A stretch of 45,225 nucleotides of DNA from Nitrospira sp. (GTDB lineage Bacteria > Nitrospirota > Nitrospiria > Nitrospirales > Nitrospiraceae). A program made the position numbers and the translations under genes. Below are positions 40,521 through 45,225 of the stretch, piece after piece. The notes beneath the pieces were generated by a model, which searched no databases, had not been told where the DNA came from, and saw nothing but the letters and a program-made list of their open reading frames with translations. Location of the stretch: positions 1 to 45,225 of the forward strand of contig VGXF01000012.1 of NCBI GenBank assembly GCA_016873435.1, in the 5' to 3' direction. Position 1 is the first letter of the stretch, and each line of letters starts with the position of its first letter.

Positions 40521-40721
40521 ATGTATTCTTCGCGCGATGCGGGCGCTGGCGGCCTACACGTTCAAGGGTATGCCGAAGGCACCCCCAATACGACATCGAC
40601 CATCACCGGCACCACGTCCGGCAAGTCGTAGTTCGAGGGCGGCCTGGTCAAGAAGGACCAGACGACGCGGGCCGAGATGCGAGTGGCGCGCGATCACCTG
40701 AGCGCGCGACGCGCGAACTAA
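40521..40721 (+). pseudogene. Possible gene remnant with in-frame TAG
   Basis: From the ATG at 40521 a frame reads MYSSRDAGAGGLHVQGYAEG, then a Thr/Gly-rich stretch, a TAG at 40629-40631, and continues in the same frame as FEGGLVKKDQTTRAEMRVAR to a TAA at 40721. The part after the TAG looks like the end of a real protein. It could be a decayed gene or chance in GC-rich DNA. The rest of the 40412-40780 gap shows nothing else. Confidence 0.25.
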
Positions 40722-40780
40722 ACTAATGGATTCTTGTCGGCTCGGCCCGTCGGGCGTGCGTCCGCCGGGCCAGGCTGCTT

Positions 40781-42262
40781 TTAGCGCAGCATTAAAATAA
40801 TGGAGAGGCACACGCTGGCATTGTTCACCATATGCGCGAGGATTCCCGGCAGGATGCTCCCGCTCCGCTCGTAGACCCAGGCCCACAGTAGTCCGCTCCA
40901 GAGCACGCTGATGAACCCCAGCAACCCGTAGCCGTGCGCGACGGCAAACACCGATGCGCTAATCAACGCCGAGGCGACGAATCCGAACCGCCGGCGCAGC
41001 GTGGCAAAAAAGAGTCCGCGGAAGACGATTTCCTCGAACACCGGCGCGAAGACGATCGTTTCGACCAGGCTGGTGGCCAGCTCCATTCCATCTCCCCAGA
41101 CCAGCGCCTCATCGAACCCCTCCGTCCAGTGGCTGCCGAGTCCCATCGGCTGCGTGATCATCGTAACCAGCCATTCGACCAGCAATCCAGTGGCCGAGAC
41201 GATAGCCACCAGCCGCCAGCACCGGCCCCAGCGGCCCCGCCGGGGTATCCACCCGACGCCCGCCCGCAAACCCAGTCCAGCCGGTTCCATCAAATCGCGT
41301 CGCGCCAGCAGCAACAGTGGCAGATAGGTCAGCGGCATGGCGAATAGACGGAACGATGGGGGACCGATCGACAGAATGCTCAGCAGTAGCCCGATCCACA
41401 GGGCGCCGCCACGAATCAGTACCGTTGCGCCGGCCGAGCCGGGCCAGGGCGGCGGCATCATGGCCTCGCCGACGCCCCACGTTTCTTCCCGCGAGTGCGC
41501 GCGCGCCAACACCCACCCCAACAACGCCACGCCCAGCAGTATCAGCCCCAGATCCAGTCCCAGCAGCAGGCGCGCGCGCACGAGCAGCCGGTCGCTGCGC
41601 TCCGCCAGCCCACCCTGGACTTCTGTGAGCCACTTCTGATTGCCCGCGCGCGTGGCGAGGCTCAGCGCCAACCGATCCCCAAACCATCCGAGTGGAATCG
41701 TGCTCTCCAGCTCGTCCCGCAACGCACGCGCTTCGTCCGGTGCCAGCGTGTCATCGTGTAAATAAGCGGCTCCCAACAGACGCGCGTAGACCGGGAAGGG
41801 ATCCGGCAACTGGGTCCAGCCCGCGATCTTGTCCTCGACGAGATCGATCCGGCCCGCTTCACCCTCAAGAATTGCCAGATAGGCCTGCGAGAGTGGTTTG
41901 CCGGATTCCACTGCCAGCTCCTCATACCATTCGATCGCCTGGGCCTGATCGTCTGCCCATCCGGTCGTCGCCTCGTAGAACAGATGCTCCCAAAGGGGGG
42001 TCTGCGCGATTGCATAGTCCAGATCCATTGTGCGATTGACGATGAGGGAGAGGGCCCGGTCCGGATCGGCAACGCGCTGGAGACGCGGCGTGGAGAGCAC
42101 CAGCCCAGCCAGCATGAGGATGCCACCAGCCAGCACGAGGGCGGCCAGGCCCGTCACCAGCCTCGGCCAGAGCGGCTGCGACGGCTGAAGAGGGAATTGG
42201 GCTGCCGGTGCGGGCGCAGGCGTTTGTGAAAAATCGGTCTCCAAGGCTGCGCAGTATAGCAT
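40781..42262 (-). CDS. CPBP-family intramembrane metalloprotease
   Basis: 493 residues (ATG at 42262; the longer frame to 42364 runs into the neighbour's promoter). One N-terminal transmembrane helix (about 35-57) is followed by a helical, TPR-like soluble region of about 180 residues and then about eight membrane segments forming the CPBP/Rce1-like protease. Catalytic motifs are EEIVFRG (Glu410, Glu411), FAVAHG (His443) and HMVNN (His477). The family includes prenyl-protein proteases and bacteriocin-resistance proteins; the substrate here is unknown. The extra soluble domain is unusual in length. Divergent from the DUF3365 gene. Confidence 0.85.
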   Translation of the reverse strand: MLYCAALETDFSQTPAPAPAAQFPLQPSQPLWPRLVTGLAALVLAGGILMLAGLVLSTPRLQRVADPDRALSLIVNRTMDLDYAIAQTPLWEHLFYEATTGWADDQAQAIEWYEELAVESGKPLSQAYLAILEGEAGRIDLVEDKIAGWTQLPDPFPVYARLLGAAYLHDDTLAPDEARALRDELESTIPLGWFGDRLALSLATRAGNQKWLTEVQGGLAERSDRLLVRARLLLGLDLGLILLGVALLGWVLARAHSREETWGVGEAMMPPPWPGSAGATVLIRGGALWIGLLLSILSIGPPSFRLFAMPLTYLPLLLLARRDLMEPAGLGLRAGVGWIPRRGRWGRCWRLVAIVSATGLLVEWLVTMITQPMGLGSHWTEGFDEALVWGDGMELATSLVETIVFAPVFEEIVFRGLFFATLRRRFGFVASALISASVFAVAHGYGLLGFISVLWSGLLWAWVYERSGSILPGILAHMVNNASVCLSIILMLR

Positions 42263-42320
42263 CCCAAACGGCCCCTCTGCCCCCTCGACATCGAAGTGGA
42301 ACGGCCCCCCCCCGCTTCTG

Positions 42321-42326
42321 TATACT
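42321..42326 (+). promoter_or_regulatory. TATACT -10 box of the DUF3365 gene, likely leaderless
   Basis: TATACT ends nine bases before the ATG at 42336 with no ribosome site. Predicted transcription start is two to four bases before the start codon. A run of nine C residues lies 5' of the box. Confidence 0.4.
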
Positions 42327-42335
42327 GTTGATGCT

Positions 42336-42983
42336 ATGAACCAGCAGGAAGACCGCCCCCTCACCGACCGCCGTTACGAACGCGCCGGATATCGGCTGCT
42401 AAAATGGGCCCTGGCCTGCCTGACGATCGGTCTAATCGCAGGAGGCTTCTTCTGGTGGCTCAATGAATGGAAAGCCGCGCAGGAGAAACCCCCGACGCTG
42501 GCGCCTCAAGTGGTGGCCGACTATCTCCACGCCGTCATCGAAGCGCAGCGCACCGTCTACACGACCAAAGTCATCGACCCTCTGGAGGCCAAGGGTGTGC
42601 ATGCTGAGGAACACTGGAAGCAGCAGAAGGCCCTGCCGCTGCCTGCGCAGATGGTCCTCGAAAGCGGACGTCTCGTGGCCCAGACCAATCTGGGCATCAA
42701 ATACCGTTTGGCCAGCCTCACGCCCATCTATGTGTGGAACGCGCCGGCCAATGATTTCGAGCGCAAGGGACTTGAAGCTGTAACCAAAACTCCCAATCAA
42801 CCCTACACTGGGTTCGTCAGCGAAGGTCGCAACCGATACTTTAAGGCCATCTATGCCGACAAGGCCTTCTCGGAAGCCTGCGTCACTTGCCACAACGCCC
42901 ATAGCAACAGCTCGAAAAAAGACTACCGGCTCAACGACGTGATGGGCGGCCTCATCATCACGATTCCGATCAACGAATCATGA
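42336..42983 (+). CDS. DUF3365 c-type cytochrome (Tll0287-like)
   Basis: 215 residues. Membrane anchor (about 20-42), then a periplasmic DUF3365 sensor-like domain with one c-type haem site CVTCH (Cys182, Cys185, His186). QPYTGFVSEGRNRYFKAIYA is typical of the family. Relatives include the cyanobacterial haem protein Tll0287 and the sensor parts of signalling proteins; a redox- or haem-sensing role is inferred. The stop overlaps the amidohydrolase ATG by four bases. The proposed leaderless start is discussed in the findings. Confidence 0.85.
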   Translation: MNQQEDRPLTDRRYERAGYRLLKWALACLTIGLIAGGFFWWLNEWKAAQEKPPTLAPQVVADYLHAVIEAQRTVYTTKVIDPLEAKGVHAEEHWKQQKALPLPAQMVLESGRLVAQTNLGIKYRLASLTPIYVWNAPANDFERKGLEAVTKTPNQPYTGFVSEGRNRYFKAIYADKAFSEACVTCHNAHSNSSKKDYRLNDVMGGLIITIPINES

Positions 42984-44206
42984 CCGTCATGACGAAGGCG
43001 GGCTATGCCATCCAGCACGTGCGCGTGGTGGACGGACTTGGACGGACTTGGCCACGGGCGACCGTTGTGATCAAGGGCGACCGCATCGCAACCGTGGACG
43101 ACGCGAAATCGCCGTCCATCCCACGCGACGTCACGCGCATCGACGGCCGCGGGCTCACGCTGCTACCGGGCCTCATGGACTGCCACGTGCACCTGTGCCT
43201 GGGCGGGGATGCCGACGTGGTCAAGACCGTGCAGGGGGACGATCCAGCGCTGACCCTGCTGAAGGCTGCGCGCTATGCGAAGCAGACGCTGGAAGCCGGT
43301 TTCACAACCGTGCGTGACGTGGGCTTCCGTGACCATGCCGTGTTCCAGCTCAAACGTGCCATCACCGATGGACTGCTGCCCGGTCCGCGCATCGCCGCCG
43401 CGGGAAGAGTCATCTGCATGACCGGAGGCCACGCCCGCTTCATCGGCCAGGAGGCTGACGGACCCGAAGCCGTGGCCGCCGCCGTCCGCGAGCAAATCGC
43501 CGCCGGCGCCGAGGTCATCAAGTTCATTGCCTCCGGCGGCGTCCTCACGCCGGGTACGTCGCCAGATGCCGCGCAGATGACGCCGGAGGAACTCTCGGCG
43601 GGCATGCGCATCGCGCGGCAGGCCAACCGGCGCGTGGCCGCCCACGCGCACAGCGCGCAGGGCATCAAGAACGCGATCCAGGCCGGTGCCCATTCAATCG
43701 AACACGCCACGCTCATGGACGACGAAGCGGCCGGCCTGATGAAGCGTCATGGCGCATACATGGTCCCGACCCTCTCGGCCCTGGCCACCACCGCTGCCTG
43801 CGGCCTGTCGTGCGGCGCGCCGAAAACTGCCGTTGAGAAAGCCACGGCCATGGTGTCGCGCCACAAGACCAGTTTCAAGATGGCGCATAAGGCGGGCATC
43901 GCGATCGCGATGGGAACGGATGCGGGGACGCCGTTCAATTACCACGGCGAGAACGCGCAGGAATTAGAACGGATGGTCGCGCTGGGTATGACACCAATGG
44001 AGGCGATCATCGCCTCGACAGCATCGGCGGCAGCGCTGATCGGGGTTGCAGATCAGGTCGGCACGATCGAGCCGGGCAAGCTGGCCGACCTGATACTGGT
44101 CAAGGGCAACCCCCTCTCGACGATTACACTCTTGCAAGACAGAAAAGGGCTTGCCGGCGTGATGCAAAATGGAAGGTTCGTTGCAGGACCGCTTTCTAAA
44201 CTGTGA
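42980..44206 (+). CDS. Amidohydrolase (imidazolonepropionase/prolidase-like)
   Basis: 408 residues, TIM-barrel metal-dependent hydrolase. Metal ligands HVH (69 and 71) in LPGLMDCHVHLCLGGDA, a lysine in EVIKFIASGGVL, histidines in RVAAHAHSAQG and HSIEHATLMD, and the aspartate in IAMGTDAGTPFN. Such enzymes cleave cyclic amides or dipeptides; the substrate is unknown. A 10-base tandem duplication GGACGGACTT lies near 43031-43050 without breaking the frame. It overlaps the DUF3365 gene by four bases. No signal peptide. Confidence 0.88.
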   Translation: MTVMTKAGYAIQHVRVVDGLGRTWPRATVVIKGDRIATVDDAKSPSIPRDVTRIDGRGLTLLPGLMDCHVHLCLGGDADVVKTVQGDDPALTLLKAARYAKQTLEAGFTTVRDVGFRDHAVFQLKRAITDGLLPGPRIAAAGRVICMTGGHARFIGQEADGPEAVAAAVREQIAAGAEVIKFIASGGVLTPGTSPDAAQMTPEELSAGMRIARQANRRVAAHAHSAQGIKNAIQAGAHSIEHATLMDDEAAGLMKRHGAYMVPTLSALATTAACGLSCGAPKTAVEKATAMVSRHKTSFKMAHKAGIAIAMGTDAGTPFNYHGENAQELERMVALGMTPMEAIIASTASAAALIGVADQVGTIEPGKLADLILVKGNPLSTITLLQDRKGLAGVMQNGRFVAGPLSKL

Positions 44207-44220
44207 CCGATGCCTGCAGC

Positions 44221-44258
44221 ACGATGAAGTAAAATTCCCTCCGCGGTGCATCGTTCAT
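44221..44258. repeat. Second copy of the short palindromic element
   Basis: ACGATGAA, then 18 bases, then TGCATCGTTCAT, which is identical in the terminal 12-base word to the copy at 31157-31197. It lies between two convergent genes, near the stop codons of both. Confidence 0.5.
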
Positions 44259-44260
44259 AC

Positions 44261-44899
44261 TTAACTCCGTTCATACAGCAACTCCATCGCCGAGCCGATC
44301 CCAGTGAGGCGGCCGTTTTGGAAGACCTCCTTGAAATGCTGGTGCATCGAATTGACGGCCGTCGCGTCGTCCTTCTTAACGACGCCCTGTGAGACCATCA
44401 TCTGCACCGCCACATCGCACAGGCGCTCGGCCCGCATCTCCATTTCGGCTGTGACGAATTCTGGCAGCAGCTCCTTCGCCCGCTCGCGGACAATCTCCGC
44501 CTTGAACGTATCGTAGCCCTGCGCCTTGACAGTCCGCGTACGCAGGACCGACAGTTCCGCCTTGATCCGCTTCGTGTCCCTGATGAGCAGGGCAAACAGT
44601 TCCTTGCGCCCCTCCTCGAACAGCTTCTCCTCCATCTGCTGGAGGATGAGCCCCAAGTCGGGCGTCTCCGCCCGCACTTCGTCGCCAAACCGTAGGCGGT
44701 CGTAGGACCGGCGTTTCTCGGGATCGCCGACGATCTCGTAGGCTTCGTTGATCTCCCGGATTTTCTCCTCGGCCGTTGCACTGCCGGGGTTGCGGTCCGG
44801 ATGGTACTGGAAGACGAGCTTCCGGTAAGCCTTTTTGATCTCCTCGTCGGAAACATCGTATGCCACGCCGAGGGTGTCGTAAAAATCCTTTCGCCTCAT
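44261..44899 (-). CDS. J-domain protein (DnaJ-like)
   Basis: 212 residues. N-terminal J domain ([33 protein letters not shown]) with the HPD motif at 33-35, needed to stimulate DnaK. There is no Gly/Phe region or zinc finger; instead it has a long charged C-terminal helical domain (about 95-212), so it is a class C co-chaperone with its own specificity. I place the start at the ATG at 44899, where the J domain begins. The upstream extension to 44989 shadows the next gene. An extended -10 box ends 8 bases before the start, which suggests a leaderless message. Confidence 0.87.
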   Translation of the reverse strand: MRRKDFYDTLGVAYDVSDEEIKKAYRKLVFQYHPDRNPGSATAEEKIREINEAYEIVGDPEKRRSYDRLRFGDEVRAETPDLGLILQQMEEKLFEEGRKELFALLIRDTKRIKAELSVLRTRTVKAQGYDTFKAEIVRERAKELLPEFVTAEMEMRAERLCDVAVQMMVSQGVVKKDDATAVNSMHQHFKEVFQNGRLTGIGSAMELLYERS

Positions 44900-44905
44900 G
44901 AGGCG
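44892..44905. promoter_or_regulatory. 14-base perfect palindrome over the J-domain start codon
   Basis: CGCCTCATGAGGCG is its own reverse complement and contains the start codon of the J-domain gene (minus strand) at its centre. It could be an operator immediately downstream of the promoter, or chance. Confidence 0.3.
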
Positions 44906-44907
44906 GC

Positions 44908-44916
44908 ATGATACCA
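44908..44916 (-). promoter_or_regulatory. Extended -10 element of the J-domain gene
   Basis: On the minus strand TGG-TATCAT ends 8 bases before the ATG; no ribosome site exists. Transcription would start within a few bases of the ATG. Confidence 0.4.
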
Positions 44917-44960
44917 GATGTGCATTGACTTCACGAGAATCTGATACAGCTCTCAATGCG

Positions 44961-45225
44961 ATGGTCCGCATTCTTGTGTGTCTGTCCATCCTGCTGGCCC
45001 TGCTGGCCGCTGACCTTCAGGCCCAGACCGAAGAGGGAAATTCGCTCACTGCACGGCTGGCGCCGGTGTCCGGCGCGAGCATGGTTAAGGACGTCGCCCG
45101 GCTGAGCGGACCCGATTTCAACGGTCGGCAGGTCGGCACTGCGGACGAGCTGCGGTCCGGACTCTCTGTTACCAACTGGTTCAACTCGCTCGGTCTCGCC
45201 ACGGTCGTCAGCGGCGGGCCGCATG
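44961..45225 (+). CDS. Secreted M28-like peptidase, N-terminal part (cut by window edge)
   Basis: The first 88 codons of a gene running off the right edge. Signal peptide [20 protein letters not shown] followed by AQ cleavage, then [20 protein letters not shown] and a helix ending FNSLGLATV. This matches the region before the metal sites in M28 (aminopeptidase Y/transferrin-receptor-like) zinc peptidases, in which L-S-x-x-F-x-G-R-x-x-G-T is conserved. The catalytic part lies outside the window. Divergent from the J-domain gene; no clear ribosome site. Confidence 0.6.
   Translation, partial: MVRILVCLSILLALLAADLQAQTEEGNSLTARLAPVSGASMVKDVARLSGPDFNGRQVGTADELRSGLSVTNWFNSLGLATVVSGGPH

Noticed and set aside
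42301-42315. Run of nine C residues before the DUF3365 gene as a phase-variation tract
   Set aside because: It lies upstream of the -10 box and is short; slippage would change promoter spacing at most, and there is no good -35 to be moved.
1-45225. CRISPR arrays, tRNA or rRNA genes, transposases, integrases
   Set aside because: No regular direct-repeat arrays, no tRNA-like arms or rRNA stretches and no recombinase motifs were recognised by reading; a covariance-model and repeat search would be the decisive test.

Overview
This is a GC-rich, gene-dense bacterial chromosome segment with about fifty supported genes. The gene set suggests a member of the phylum Nitrospirota, most likely Nitrospira, at moderate confidence. 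The grounds are the biotin-dependent pyruvate carboxylase split into two subunits, the set of secreted sulfatase-modifying-factor-like proteins, the oxygen-dependent haem genes and the DUF3365 cytochrome. No rRNA, tRNA, CRISPR array, transposase or phage gene was seen, so this looks like ordinary chromosome.

Layout. 1-4.6 kb (minus strand): a cut hypothetical gene, then hemG, hemH and hemE, read hemE-hemH-hemG, and the porphyrin-binding membrane protein TspO. 4.6-6.1 kb: a more AT-rich patch with palindromes, a 59-codon gene, a Sel1-repeat secreted protein and a broken BolA gene. 6.1-11.4 kb (plus): a cluster of exported proteins, with three formylglycine-generating-enzyme-like (FGE-like) proteins lacking the catalytic cysteine pair, a small helical protein, a TIGR01777 epimerase and a TPR-like protein with a palindromic operator over its promoter. 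11.6-22.4 kb (plus): a 13-gene, almost continuously overlapping operon of photolyase, TudS/YbgA-type protein, chalcone-isomerase-like protein, fatty acid desaturase, SnoaL-like protein, SDR, FAD amine-oxidase-like protein, DUF1365, cyclopropane-fatty-acid-synthase-like methyltransferase, DUF2878, epimerase and CbiX-like chelatase. 22.4-24.3 kb (minus): small hypothetical genes and an EamA transporter. 24.5-31.9 kb (plus): an FmdB zinc ribbon, a phosphate-binding-like protein, an IPT/TIG protein, pyruvate carboxylase A and B, a soluble transhydrogenase-like flavoprotein and TenA. 32.2-37.5 kb: a SemiSWEET, a membrane protein with an apparent ATT start, a 39-codon membrane peptide coupled to thiD, an oxidase-subunit-I-like membrane protein and a hydrolase. 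37.5-42.3 kb (minus): prmA, MOSC, methyltransferase and a fourth FGE-like gene, then a CPBP protease. 42.3-45.2 kb: a c-type cytochrome DUF3365 protein, an amidohydrolase, a J-domain protein and the start of an M28-like peptidase.

How the genes fit together. The most interesting unit is the photolyase operon. It joins light-dependent DNA repair with enzymes that desaturate, methylate and probably further oxidise membrane acyl chains. Its core (photolyase, SDR, FAD protein, DUF1365, CFA-like enzyme, DUF2878) resembles gene sets controlled by light or singlet oxygen in other bacteria, but no regulator is visible here. The additional desaturase, SnoaL-like and chalcone-isomerase-like genes suggest a complete lipid-modification route, possibly for methyl-branched or furan fatty acids. 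This is inference. Nearby haem genes and TspO deal with photosensitising porphyrins, which suits a photo-oxidative theme but does not prove one.

Several starts were moved to fit ribosome-binding sites or gene overlaps. Four genes (hemE, fmdB, the DUF3365 gene and the J-domain gene) have a -10-like box 6-9 bases before the start codon and no Shine-Dalgarno site, suggesting leaderless mRNAs.
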